A DNA stretch of 64,000 nucleotides from Lachnospiraceae bacterium (GTDB lineage Bacteria; Bacillota; Clostridia; Lachnospirales; Lachnospiraceae): assembly GCA_018056425.1 (NCBI GenBank), contig JAGPFR010000003.1, forward strand, positions 1 to 64,000, read 5' to 3'. This document shows positions 8,667 through 17,847 of this stretch, one piece after another (position 1 is the first letter of the stretch; each line of letters begins with the position of its first letter). The notes beneath the pieces are model-generated. The model was not told the origin of the DNA. It saw only the letters and a list, made by a program, of their open reading frames with translations, and made no database searches. Both the position numbers and the translations under genes were made by a program.

Positions 8667-9603
8667 TATCAATATTCCATCTGTCACGGATCACATACTG
8701 GGGCGAATTGTTCATGCTGATATATATTCTGCCGATGTATTCGCCGATGAGTCCGAGCATCAAAAGGACCATTCCTCCGAAGAAGACAATAGCGCTCATC
8801 AGTGCCGCATATCCCATCGCAGCTTCCGGAATGGGCATGATAAGTCTTCTGATTATTACATAAAGTCCGTACAAAAGACCCGCACATGCCGAGATCGCAC
8901 CGATAAAAGTAGCGATTCGAAGGGGCTTTACGGAGAAAGCGGTAAATCCGTTAAACCAAAGACCGAGGAGTTTCTTAAGCGTATAACCGCTTGTGCCCTC
9001 CATACGGTCCCTGTGATCTATGTCGACATTTACGATGGACTTGGTGCTCCTGAGCACAAGTCCTATAACATAGGGATACGAATTCTCATATCTGATCATA
9101 TCCTCTACGACAAAACGCTTTACGGCAAAATAGCTTGATACGAAAAGCTCCTTCGGTTTGGAAAGCATTATGCGGAGCATCATGTCATTTACTCTGCTTC
9201 CGAAGTTCCTGAATCCGGAATGCTTCTTATGATCGTACTTGGCATAAACCGCATCAGCTCCGTTTTCAATCTGCTCAAGCAGTCTGCCCACCTGATTTGC
9301 GGGAGTCTGTCCGTCGTCATCAAGCGCAACGCAGATATCTCCGTCGGAGTATCTGAAGCCAGCCATGAGTGCGGAGTGCTGTCCAAAATTTCTTGCAAAG
9401 GAAAGTCCCTTTATGCGCTTATTTTTCTCACACAATCCTGCGATCACCTGAGCGGTCCCGTCGGGTGATGAATCATTTATGAGGAAAATATCATAATCAT
9501 ATCTGTCTGCCATTCCCGCCATGGTCGTTTCAATCTCGGACACAACTGCGGGAAGCGTCTTTTCCGAACGGTAGCATGGAATAATAAAACTTACTTTTTT
9601 CAT
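8656..9603 (-). CDS. GT2 glycosyltransferase, GtrB/polyprenyl-phosphate sugar synthase type
   Basis: A 315-residue protein with an N-terminal GT2 domain (VSFIIPCYRSEKTL, NDSSPDGT, the nucleotide-sugar DxD-like DDDGQTP near residue 97) and two C-terminal membrane helices from about residues 228 to 295. This architecture is typical of GtrB/DPM1-like enzymes, which load a sugar from UDP or GDP onto undecaprenyl phosphate on the inner leaflet. The sequence GEYIGRIYISMNNSPQYVI at the C-terminus is characteristic. It sits between another GT2 gene and a GT-C-like membrane protein, with which it overlaps. Confidence 0.9.
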   Translation of the reverse strand: MKKVSFIIPCYRSEKTLPAVVSEIETTMAGMADRYDYDIFLINDSSPDGTAQVIAGLCEKNKRIKGLSFARNFGQHSALMAGFRYSDGDICVALDDDGQTPANQVGRLLEQIENGADAVYAKYDHKKHSGFRNFGSRVNDMMLRIMLSKPKELFVSSYFAVKRFVVEDMIRYENSYPYVIGLVLRSTKSIVNVDIDHRDRMEGTSGYTLKKLLGLWFNGFTAFSVKPLRIATFIGAISACAGLLYGLYVIIRRLIMPIPEAAMGYAALMSAIVFFGGMVLLMLGLIGEYIGRIYISMNNSPQYVIRDRWNIDNEN

Positions 9604-9619
9604 ATTGATCAGCCCCGGA

Positions 9620-10564
9620 TTACTTATTATTTCTCGAGCTTTCGAGTCTGTCGTGAATACGTGTCAGTCTGTATTCGAAATCCTTACGGTCCTTGGAATC
9701 CACAACCTTGAGGACCATACCGGTAAAGAGTGCCAGAAGTCCCGCCATGAATACAAATCCGCAGGTGATAAGAGTGGGAAATCTGGGAACAAGTCCGGTA
9801 GCCGCATAATCACCGATGATGGGAACCATGAAGACAAGACTAACCAGCATAAGAAGAGTCGCGATCAGTCCGAAGAATTCCATGGGGCGGTAATTTCTGT
9901 AAAGAGACATCATCTTACGGATAACCTTGAATCCGTCGGGAAGAGTATTGAGCTTGCTCTCGCTTCCCTGAGGTCTGTCCCTGTATTCTACAACCACATT
10001 ATCAACCTGAAGATCGTAATTGACAGCATGGATGGTCATCTCGGTCTCAATCTCAAATCCCTTGGAAAAAACAGGGAAGGTCTTTACGAAATCATAGGAC
10101 ATGGCCCTGTAACCGGTCATGATATCCCTGATATCCGCTCTGAATAAAGAATTGATGCCCCATCTCATGAGAGAATTTCCGAAATTGTGGAAGGGACGCT
10201 TATTTTCCGTAAAATATGTGGATGAGAGTCTGTCTCCGACTACCATATCGGAATTCTTCTCAAGAACCAGCTTAACCATCTCGGGAGCACTCTCAAGGGG
10301 ATAGGTATCATCACCGTCTATCATCAGATAGCACTCGGCATCGATCTCCCTGAACATTCTCCTGATAACATTTCCCTTACCCTGCTTGTATTCATTTCTG
10401 ACTACCGCGCCGCACTCTCTTGCGATCTTCTCGGTGTCATCGGTCGAATTGTTGTTATATACGTAGATGACCGCCTCGGGGAGCACATTTTTAACATCTC
10501 CGATGACCTTGGCGATGGTCTGTGCTTCGTTATAACAGGGTATCAGAACTGCAATCTTATCCAT
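9620..10564 (-). CDS. GT2 glycosyltransferase, DPM1/polyprenyl-phosphate type
   Basis: The start is the ATG at 10564, preceded by GGAGTGAAA; a longer reading frame upstream has no homology and crosses the promoter. The 314-residue protein starts with the GT2 motif IAVLIPCYNEAQT, has VYNNNSTDDT and the DxD-like MIDGDDTYP, and ends with two membrane helices and a charged tail. Family members transfer a sugar to a polyprenyl phosphate. It is the first gene of the run 10564 to 3413 and is divergent from the plus-strand hydrolase gene. Confidence 0.9.
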   Translation of the reverse strand: MDKIAVLIPCYNEAQTIAKVIGDVKNVLPEAVIYVYNNNSTDDTEKIARECGAVVRNEYKQGKGNVIRRMFREIDAECYLMIDGDDTYPLESAPEMVKLVLEKNSDMVVGDRLSSTYFTENKRPFHNFGNSLMRWGINSLFRADIRDIMTGYRAMSYDFVKTFPVFSKGFEIETEMTIHAVNYDLQVDNVVVEYRDRPQGSESKLNTLPDGFKVIRKMMSLYRNYRPMEFFGLIATLLMLVSLVFMVPIIGDYAATGLVPRFPTLITCGFVFMAGLLALFTGMVLKVVDSKDRKDFEYRLTRIHDRLESSRNNK

Positions 10565-10612
10565 TTTCACTCCATAAAACAAATAATTAGATATTTGTAC
10601 ACAATCAGTGAT

Positions 10613-10618
10613 ATTATA
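10613..10618 (-). promoter_or_regulatory. Extended -10 promoter of the 10564-3413 gene run
   Basis: Minus-strand TGGTATAAT gives a perfect -10 with the TG extension, 49 bases before the ATG at 10564. No good -35 hexamer is seen. It lies in the 66-base gap shared with the divergent hydrolase gene. Confidence 0.5.
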
Positions 10619-10630
10619 CCATAGTAAGAT

Positions 10631-12163
10631 ATGAAAAAAACATCGGAAAACAAAACTAAAAAGCACCCTTTTAAAACAATTCTGATCACGCTCGGATCGG
10701 CAGTTATTATAGCCGGTTTGGGCTTTTGTCTGTGGTTTTTCGTAATAAGGCCCGGAAAAGGCATAAAGAGCGCTCCCGTGGCAATGCGTTGCCCCATAGA
10801 GCATATGGCAAGAGGAGTTCTTTTCGATACCACGGTGGATGGTGAATTCCAGGACCTGTTCGCATATATGTATGAATCAAACGTATCGGACGACCTCTTT
10901 ACCCGCTATTTTGCTTATGATTCTTTCTTTTCACCTTATACGATCACCTCGATAAGGCAGTACGGCAAGTACCTTACGGATGTCCTCGGTCAGGTAAGTG
11001 ACGAAGAATTCCCTTCATATCTGATCCTCGGTATCGATCCCTATTCTTCATATATCCAATCCTGCAGAAATACGGATCTGTTCCGCGATAATCTGGATTT
11101 CCTCTGTCAGCTTGCAGGAACGCACCCCGCGAGCGTATTTGCGGTAATGCTCCCCGATGACGGAGCGGCCGTCTGGAACGGATACACCCCCGAAGAGTTA
11201 AACGATGCAAGGCTTTCCTACATCCTGCTCGTCCGCAAATTCGCCGAGTGCCCCAATATTCACGTTTACTACCGCCCTCTCGAAGAGTGGGTTCTTTACA
11301 GCGACTGCATCAGGGAAAACGGATCTCCCGACACCCTCCTTGCACGCACATATAACAATCTCATGGCAAACGACGTTGCAACCTTCGATCTGTCCCACCT
11401 TCTTGTTCAGGGAAGCGTAAACGATCTGATGGATTCGGTTATCGCAATGTCAGCAAGGCGTGACGAAGTCTATGCTTCATATGCGGATCTGTCCGGAACA
11501 AATGTTGTTTTCCTCGGAGATTCCATCTTCGGAAATTTCAGGGATGAGACTGCAGTGTCTTCCTTTTTCGAAGAAATGACGGGAGCGACCATTTATAACC
11601 TTGGCGAAGGCGGAATGAGTTCGACCGATGTCTGTAACCCTCATAAGCCCCTGTACCATGCGTTTAATTACCTTATCGGAAAAGAAGACGTTTCGGAAAT
11701 AGACAGATACTACTCTCATTTTGACAGCTACAATTCCTTCAGGCTTGCAGGTGCAAAGTTTGCGGAAAGCACGGGAGAAAACACCGTCTTTATCGTAGAG
11801 TACGGACTCAATGACTATTTCGGCGGCATCACCGCGGATGACTATTACAATTCGATGACAAGCATCATAACGGATCTTCAGAACGCATATCCCGATGCAC
11901 GCATCATCATCCTCTCAGCAGGATACATACAAATGTACAAAAACGGTGCGATGGCGATCGAGAATTACTCCGCTCCTCTCCAGACGTATCGTGATCTTGC
12001 CGCGCAGGTTGCATCCGAACGCGGATGTGAACTGTTAAGCCTTACCGATGATTTCGGATTTTATCAGGAAGGAACCCCTTTCTTCCTTAACGACGATCTT
12101 GTTCACTACAACGAAAGAGGCAGATATCAGATTGCCCAGGGACTTGCAAGATATTTTAAGTAA
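10631..12163 (+). CDS. Membrane-anchored SGNH/GDSL hydrolase
   Basis: A 510-residue protein with one N-terminal membrane helix (residues 15-40), so the rest is probably outside the cell. Residues 60-285 form a domain I do not recognise. The C-terminal half is an SGNH hydrolase: block I GDS with Ser298, block II GEGG near 325-328, block III GLND with Asn394, and block V D-L-V-H with Asp489 and His492. All four invariant residues are visible. Such enzymes remove or transfer acyl groups on carbohydrates, and the surrounding glycosyltransferase genes suggest a surface glycan as substrate (inference). The downstream protease gene begins right after its stop codon. The ribosome binding site is weak. 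Confidence 0.85.
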   Translation: MKKTSENKTKKHPFKTILITLGSAVIIAGLGFCLWFFVIRPGKGIKSAPVAMRCPIEHMARGVLFDTTVDGEFQDLFAYMYESNVSDDLFTRYFAYDSFFSPYTITSIRQYGKYLTDVLGQVSDEEFPSYLILGIDPYSSYIQSCRNTDLFRDNLDFLCQLAGTHPASVFAVMLPDDGAAVWNGYTPEELNDARLSYILLVRKFAECPNIHVYYRPLEEWVLYSDCIRENGSPDTLLARTYNNLMANDVATFDLSHLLVQGSVNDLMDSVIAMSARRDEVYASYADLSGTNVVFLGDSIFGNFRDETAVSSFFEEMTGATIYNLGEGGMSSTDVCNPHKPLYHAFNYLIGKEDVSEIDRYYSHFDSYNSFRLAGAKFAESTGENTVFIVEYGLNDYFGGITADDYYNSMTSIITDLQNAYPDARIIILSAGYIQMYKNGAMAIENYSAPLQTYRDLAAQVASERGCELLSLTDDFGFYQEGTPFFLNDDLVHYNERGRYQIAQGLARYFK

Positions 12164-13792
12164 ATGAAAAAGTTCAGCTTTTCGGACAAAGAGAAGATAC
12201 AGTCCGGAATCGACACGCTGAGTTCGTTCGCAGCTCAGATAAAGAATCCCGCACACTCTCTTATTCCGCCCGGACGAAAACTGAATAAGAAAAGACTCAT
12301 CATGTTTACAGGCGCCGTAATATGTTTTGTTGCGGGGCTTATTTATTCTGTATTTCTTCTTTTTAACGCAAAGCCGCTTAAAGAGCAGCCGGTCTTTGAA
12401 CTGGGCGAGATGCTGCCTTCGGAAGCATCTGCATATCTGGAAGTCGGTCCCGTATCCGGACTGATAATTAAGCCCGATCTGAGCGAAGTCAACTCATCAA
12501 GGCCCGGAGAATACAATGTCGGGATCAGGTATTTCGGCAGGGATCTTAGCACCACCATCTCCATCACAGATACCGTCTCACCGGAATTTGTCTTCAAAAA
12601 TGAAACCATATATATTCCCGTTGGAAAAGAGATCGTACCTGCGGATATGATCGCCTACATTAAAGACGCGGACAAAGACATAACTCTCACATTCGGAGAC
12701 TGGCCGGGCGGAGAAGAAACACTCGTATGCAATTATCCCGGAGAGTACCGGGCAAGCATCACGGCAATTGATTCAAGCGGAAACCTTTCAAGAGGCATAG
12801 TTGCTTTTGTCGCAGATAAACCTCCGGTCCTATCCGTATATGATGATATCTACATTGCGACAGGTTCCGGCGAGGAGCTCTCCGATCACATATCCGCATA
12901 TGATGAAACAGACGGCGATCTGACGGATCTTATCGTCTTCTCGGATGAGAAGATAGATCTTTCGGAAGCTGCGGATTACCCTCTTACAATTTCCGTTACG
13001 GATTCATGCAGGTTTACAACTTCAGAAGACGTAACCGTTCACGTAATGGATGCGGAGGATATACAAAGGCTCATCGGAAAAGGTAAGATCTCCAGGGAAA
13101 ATGCTATCATAATCGGTGCGATAAATGTTTATGATACGGGACTTATATCGAATCAGAATTTCGAAGATACTCTCATAGACTTAATGCCCACGATCGTTCA
13201 TATAGAAGTTCCGGAAAGCGCAGGAACATACAAGACAGGTTCGGGATATATTGCAGAGATCACGGAAGACTCCATATACATCATCACAAACAGACATGTA
13301 ATAGGCTCATCCAAAGAATGCGATGTGTATTTCTACAGCGGAGACAGCGCAAAGGCATCTGTTGCAGGATGTGCTGATGATTATGACGTTGCCGTCATAA
13401 AGGTGCCGCTGTCTTCCATGCCGGAAAACTACGAAAATATCATCTCAACCGTTCATATCGATATGACCTTCTGGGATAAGATCGAAGATGAAGACAATCT
13501 CTCTCTCGGAATCGAGAAGATGGACAGGGACGGAACCATAATTCATTACACTTACGGACAGCTCGTCAACCTGCACGGAAATTTTGAATTCTTTGAACCG
13601 CACGACCAGACGGAAATATCACTCAGATTAAGACCGGGGGATTCCGGCTCTGCGGTATTTGATGTAAGAGGAAGGCTCATCTGCATGGCCTTCGGATACT
13701 CCATCTCCCCGGAAAGGGACTGGGGCGTTCCTCTTGATGAAATAGTAAAGGCCTATGAACAGATCACAGGCCGGGAGCTATATACATATTGA
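12164..13792 (+). CDS. Membrane-anchored trypsin-like serine protease with Ig-like domains
   Basis: A 542-residue protein: short basic cytoplasmic stretch, one membrane helix at about 44-67, two or three bacterial Ig-like (DUF5011-like) domains at about 75-298 marked by SITDTVSP and ISAYDETDGDLTD, then a chymotrypsin-fold peptidase at about 335-540. The catalytic triad is visible as His378 (TNRHVI), Asp408 (DDYDVAVIKV) and Ser494 (PGDSGSAV). No PDZ domain follows, unlike HtrA. The start codon follows the SGNH hydrolase stop with no gap (TAA-ATG), so the two are translationally coupled and likely act together at the cell surface. Substrate unknown. Confidence 0.87.
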   Translation: MKKFSFSDKEKIQSGIDTLSSFAAQIKNPAHSLIPPGRKLNKKRLIMFTGAVICFVAGLIYSVFLLFNAKPLKEQPVFELGEMLPSEASAYLEVGPVSGLIIKPDLSEVNSSRPGEYNVGIRYFGRDLSTTISITDTVSPEFVFKNETIYIPVGKEIVPADMIAYIKDADKDITLTFGDWPGGEETLVCNYPGEYRASITAIDSSGNLSRGIVAFVADKPPVLSVYDDIYIATGSGEELSDHISAYDETDGDLTDLIVFSDEKIDLSEAADYPLTISVTDSCRFTTSEDVTVHVMDAEDIQRLIGKGKISRENAIIIGAINVYDTGLISNQNFEDTLIDLMPTIVHIEVPESAGTYKTGSGYIAEITEDSIYIITNRHVIGSSKECDVYFYSGDSAKASVAGCADDYDVAVIKVPLSSMPENYENIISTVHIDMTFWDKIEDEDNLSLGIEKMDRDGTIIHYTYGQLVNLHGNFEFFEPHDQTEISLRLRPGDSGSAVFDVRGRLICMAFGYSISPERDWGVPLDEIVKAYEQITGRELYTY

Positions 13793-13820
13793 GCCATGGG
13801 GACGTTTCACCCGTGTCACC
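13791..13820. repeat. Dispersed palindrome, copy between convergent genes
   Basis: CATGGG (13795-13800) and CCCGTG (13810-13815) form a 6-bp stem with one T-G pair around GACGTTTCA. The core GGGGACGTTTC is the same as in the other dispersed copies. It fills the gap between the protease stop and the stop of the convergent GT4 gene. Confidence 0.6.
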
Positions 13821-15078
13821 ACTCTTCACTTTTCCTGAACTTCAGCGCTTCCTCGGTAACTACGGATTCATCCCTGACTTCTTCCCTCGAACAGGGACCG
13901 TCCTCCCAGGGGATCACTGTCTTTGCGGGAACTGATTTGGAAGGGACTCCGCATTCATCATCTGCTATTCCCCAGGCATCCGACAGGATACCTATAAGCT
14001 GCAGGATCCTTTCTGCGGCGCAGCCCGCATTCCATGTATATCTTACGGTTTCATACGCTCTTTGTCCGAGCTTTTTCCTGATGTCGGGATATCTGGCAGC
14101 CTGCATGGTGCATGATACCAGTTCGTCCGTATCATCGGATTTAAATACATATCCGTTATATCCGTTTTCGATAAGGTAAGGAACAGCGCCTGCTTCTGCG
14201 GGAACGATAACGCAGCAGGATGAATTCATCGCTTCATTTATAACAGCGCCCCAGCCTTCCTGTCTGTCACTTGTCGAGATAAAAATGTCTGCTTTCTCCA
14301 TATATGTCCTGACTTCGTCCGGAGTCATGGGACCTGTGAAAGTTACATTCTCAATAAGTCTTTTGGCTGCGGTGATCTGCTTTAATTCTTCTTCCATCTC
14401 ACCGGTTCCGATTATATCCATATGATAGGGAATGGCTTCCGCCTTAAGCTTTCCCGCAACAAAAAGAGCATTCTCGGCATGCTTCCAGTCAATGAATCTT
14501 CCTGCCCAGAGTATCTTTACGGGCTCTCCGGGTTTTGATTTATAATCGGCGGGGTCGTCGTTTCCGTACTCTTTTAACTCGGGGAAATAACCCCATTTGA
14601 ATTTCTTGCCGGGGTATGCTCCGAAGATTCCGTAATCGGATGCAACATAAGCACCGGCGCACATGAGATATACCGGGCCTTTTCTGAATGAGGTATGTTC
14701 CCAGTACTTGGCGATAAGCCCTTTGGGATTGTAAGCATAGAGCTGACTCTTCTTGTAGAGTCTTTCGCTTATCCTGAGAGTGAGAGCGCCTTTCTTTAGT
14801 CTTGGCATCACAAGCGACATGTCGGTAGTCCAGCCGATAAGTGCGCAGTCCGCATCCATGATCTTCTTCAGACACTTCTCATGAACCTCGTCGCTTTCAT
14901 AGGACTTGAGCACATAGGGCGGCGTCTCATCCTTCCATCCCATCGAGGTTCTTTCTTCCTCTATTTTTTCGGTCTGGATAAAAACAAAATCCCCCGCGGG
15001 GCCCAGTTTTTCCGTCAGGGCCTCGCAAAAGGGAATCTGATGATGATTTATATAATTGGATACAAAGACTATCTTCAT
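13816..15078 (-). CDS. GT4 family glycosyltransferase
   Basis: A 420-residue GT-B-fold glycosyltransferase starting at the ATG at 15078, whose codon overlaps the upstream stop (ATGA). N-terminal KIVFVSNYINHHQ, and a C-terminal nucleotide-sugar-binding half with ILWAGRFIDWKHAE, IIGTGEMEEEL, the signature STSDRQEGWGAVINEAMNSS (E-x7-E region) and ENGYNGYVF. Members use a retaining mechanism. The last 45 residues or so are a charged tail with no match. Last gene of the minus-strand polysaccharide run that starts at 18828; acceptor and donor are unknown. Confidence 0.9.
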   Translation of the reverse strand: MKIVFVSNYINHHQIPFCEALTEKLGPAGDFVFIQTEKIEEERTSMGWKDETPPYVLKSYESDEVHEKCLKKIMDADCALIGWTTDMSLVMPRLKKGALTLRISERLYKKSQLYAYNPKGLIAKYWEHTSFRKGPVYLMCAGAYVASDYGIFGAYPGKKFKWGYFPELKEYGNDDPADYKSKPGEPVKILWAGRFIDWKHAENALFVAGKLKAEAIPYHMDIIGTGEMEEELKQITAAKRLIENVTFTGPMTPDEVRTYMEKADIFISTSDRQEGWGAVINEAMNSSCCVIVPAEAGAVPYLIENGYNGYVFKSDDTDELVSCTMQAARYPDIRKKLGQRAYETVRYTWNAGCAAERILQLIGILSDAWGIADDECGVPSKSVPAKTVIPWEDGPCSREEVRDESVVTEEALKFRKSEEW

Positions 15079-16403
15079 GAATCTCTGCCGCACATTTCTG
15101 TGTAAATAGCCGTCATCTGATCCGCAACGGTGCCCGGATCATGTTCCTTGAGAGCTCTGAGCCTTGCAGCCTTTGCTCTGTTTTTCGCAGCTTCGGGGTC
15201 TGCCATCACCGCTTCGATGCAGGCACGGAGCGAAGAAGCAACTTCATCGAGAGGCTTTCTTGCATTGCAGTCATAGAGAAGGCATTCTTTTTTATCTTCG
15301 ATGATATCGGGTATTCCGCCGACTCTCGATGCAATGACGGGAGCTTCGCAAAGTGAAGCTTCAACGATCGAATTGGGAGAGTTTTCTATAGAGGATGGGC
15401 ATATGTACATGCCGCACTTTAAGTACTCTTCTCTCATCTGCTCCGCGGAGATCCTTCCGAGGAATTCTACCTTGCCCTGAAGATTTCCGCGCTCTATCAG
15501 TTCTCCGAGATACTTGCCGTATTCGGAGATCCTTACTTTATCCTTGAGGGAATTCATGGAAACGATGTCCTGTCCCGCAACTCTTACCTTAAGTTCGGGC
15601 CAGTTGATATCCATAAGCGCCCTCAGCAGAATGTGGAATCCCTTGAGAGGATAATCCGCGCCGGATATAAAGATCGTATTCGGATCCCTTGTGATATCCC
15701 CGGGAAGAGGCTCATAGAACACTGCTCTCATAACCTCTCCGGCATATTTATACTTAGCTTCGGGCGCAAGCCTTCCGGCCCATTTCCTGTCAAAAGAAGT
15801 CCTGCCGCCGACAAATCCCGCATATCCCGCAGCTTCAAGTTCATTACGGGCTCTTGCCTGGAATTTCTCCTGCTGCTGTTTAATAGAATCCTTCCTGAGA
15901 GTATCCCGAAACGTTGCGGAAGATACGATCTCGTCGGGAAGACATGCCATATAATCTGCGGCAACCGCTGCACATATTCCCTGGAAAGTGATAAGCACTC
16001 TTTCCCTGCCGGGATGATAATGGAAATCATCGCCGCATGCGGCCTTTCCCATTGCAAGCGCATGAGGGTACTCCGTTCCGAAGATGTGAACCACATCGGG
16101 ATGATATTCATCCAGGATCCTGCTCATCCTGCCCTCAAGAGCGGGATCTAAAACCTCGGGATGAACGGTATCTTCACGGAATGCAAAAAAGGTAACTTCA
16201 AAGGTTTCATTAATTACAAAAGAACCCCTCTTGCCGTCATGCTCTTCCGAAACAGGAAATGCAATGGCAAGGCTCACATCAGAGCCCTTTGATGCCATGG
16301 CCGTCATAAGTCCTTCAACCCAGCCTTCCTTGGGAATGCCGGTTATTCCGAGAACCTCGCCTGCCTGAGGCGGTATGAGATTGCAAAGCCATAATACTTT
16401 CAT
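15075..16403 (-). CDS. GT4 family glycosyltransferase
   Basis: A 442-residue GT-B enzyme. N-terminal VLWLCNLIPPQAGEV, with the extended acceptor region containing HIFGTEYPHALAMGKA. The GT4 half carries FISGADYPLKGFHILLRA, VEFLGRISAEQM, CPSSIENSPNSIVEASLC and ASRVGGIPDII. It resembles capsule or exopolysaccharide glycosyltransferases. The start codon directly follows the stop of the priming transferase gene (TAA-ATG) and its own stop overlaps the next GT4 start, so the three genes are one translational unit. Confidence 0.9.
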   Translation of the reverse strand: MKVLWLCNLIPPQAGEVLGITGIPKEGWVEGLMTAMASKGSDVSLAIAFPVSEEHDGKRGSFVINETFEVTFFAFREDTVHPEVLDPALEGRMSRILDEYHPDVVHIFGTEYPHALAMGKAACGDDFHYHPGRERVLITFQGICAAVAADYMACLPDEIVSSATFRDTLRKDSIKQQQEKFQARARNELEAAGYAGFVGGRTSFDRKWAGRLAPEAKYKYAGEVMRAVFYEPLPGDITRDPNTIFISGADYPLKGFHILLRALMDINWPELKVRVAGQDIVSMNSLKDKVRISEYGKYLGELIERGNLQGKVEFLGRISAEQMREEYLKCGMYICPSSIENSPNSIVEASLCEAPVIASRVGGIPDIIEDKKECLLYDCNARKPLDEVASSLRACIEAVMADPEAAKNRAKAARLRALKEHDPGTVADQMTAIYTEMCGRDS

Positions 16404-17846
16404 TTAATCGTCCCGTGTTCCGTTTTGTTTTTCATTCTTAAGAGCAGTGATCTGTTCCTTGTCGACGCCTTCGGTCGAATCGGGCCAGAGCAGAACTTTG
16501 AGTGTAAGGAGCATGAGCTTGAGATCAAGCATCAGCGAATACTTTTCAATATAGATCAGATCGAGCTTTAACTTGTCGTAGGGCGTGGTGTTGTATTTTC
16601 CATAGACCTGCGCAAATCCGGCAAGTCCCGCCTTGACCTTCATACGGTAAGCAAACTCGGGCATTATCTCGACATACTGCTCAATGATTTCAGGGCGCTC
16701 GGGTCTGGGTCCGATGAAAGACATATCGCCCTTTAAAATGTTGAAGAGCTGGGGAAGCTCATCGAGTCTGCATTTTCTTATAAACTTTCCGACGGGAGTG
16801 ATCCTCGTATCACCCTTACTTGCAAGTCTTGCAACTCCGTCACTCTCGGCATCGACTTTCATCGATCTGAATTTGTAGATCTGAAACTGCTTCGCATTTC
16901 TCGTGCATCTGATCTGCTTGTACAGAACGGGTCCGCGGTCATAGAGCTTAACTGCAATCGCCGTAAGGAGCATGAGGGGAGAAGTCAGGATGATAAGTAT
17001 CAGCGAGAAAACTATATCGATCGTACGCTTGATAACTCTTTCTTCGATCGTAAGCGAGTACTCTCTTGTAAGAAGGATCGGAGAATCAAATACATGAAGT
17101 TCCTCCGCACCCGTAAGTATTACGTCGCCGATCTTGGGGAACAGATAGAATCTTATCGAATTGCCGTAGCAATACTTTACGATCTGTTTTCTCTCATCAA
17201 CGGTGATATCTCCGATAACGACGGCATTACATTTACCTGTGGAGAAATCATCTTCTATTCTCTTAACAACCGCATCATATCCCTGCTCAACCTCGATACG
17301 GTCGGTGATCTTGTACTTGTCTTTTCTGGTCTCAAATTTCTCTGTCAGAACATCGGGCTGTTTGCTGCCATAGATCATCAGAAGTTTTCTCGGCGGGAAA
17401 AGATGCCTGTAGATCTTATTAACAATGGGTATGTAGATAACAACGACAAGGAACTGCTCGGTTCCCATATATATGAAATAGGGAAGCTTAAACAGCTGAA
17501 ATGCCATAAGGGAAAGCTCTCCGTAGATCATGATCCCTGCAAGGAGTGTCGCAAACAGCTGGGAGAAAACTATCTCGGAATTCTTCAGATATCCCAGTCT
17601 CATTCCGCCGTACATGTTGGAGAACATAAGGAGGATAACTCCGTATATCGCGATCTCAAGAACGTGACCCTTGAACCAGAAATTTCTCAGAGGCTCAACT
17701 ACGCTGTGCTGGAAATGGAAATACCAATGGAAACCGAAGATTGCGATCTCCAGTGCAATACATCCCATGCAGAGCATCAAGTTGATAAGTCTCTTGGTGC
17801 TCTCCAGCATTTGGTCTTTTCTGTAATGTTTATCGTTACTAATCAT
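16404..17846 (-). CDS. Undecaprenyl-phosphate sugar-1-phosphate transferase (WcaJ-type priming enzyme)
   Basis: A 480-residue polyprenyl glycosylphosphotransferase that starts assembly of a lipid-linked oligosaccharide by moving a sugar-1-phosphate onto undecaprenyl phosphate. About four membrane helices in the first 150 residues, a soluble Rossmann-like middle (LLMIYGSKQPDV), a helix at about 270-295, and the C-terminal catalytic domain with KRTIDIVFSLILI, FQIYKFRSM, RKCRLDELPQLFNILKGD, SFIGPRPERPE and VKAGLAGFAQVYGKY. All key family motifs are present. Genes on both sides are glycosyltransferases with one- to two-base spacing, which supports an exopolysaccharide or cell-wall glycan pathway. 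Confidence 0.94.
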   Translation of the reverse strand: MISNDKHYRKDQMLESTKRLINLMLCMGCIALEIAIFGFHWYFHFQHSVVEPLRNFWFKGHVLEIAIYGVILLMFSNMYGGMRLGYLKNSEIVFSQLFATLLAGIMIYGELSLMAFQLFKLPYFIYMGTEQFLVVVIYIPIVNKIYRHLFPPRKLLMIYGSKQPDVLTEKFETRKDKYKITDRIEVEQGYDAVVKRIEDDFSTGKCNAVVIGDITVDERKQIVKYCYGNSIRFYLFPKIGDVILTGAEELHVFDSPILLTREYSLTIEERVIKRTIDIVFSLILIILTSPLMLLTAIAVKLYDRGPVLYKQIRCTRNAKQFQIYKFRSMKVDAESDGVARLASKGDTRITPVGKFIRKCRLDELPQLFNILKGDMSFIGPRPERPEIIEQYVEIMPEFAYRMKVKAGLAGFAQVYGKYNTTPYDKLKLDLIYIEKYSLMLDLKLMLLTLKVLLWPDSTEGVDKEQITALKNEKQNGTRDD

Positions 17847-17847
17847 C

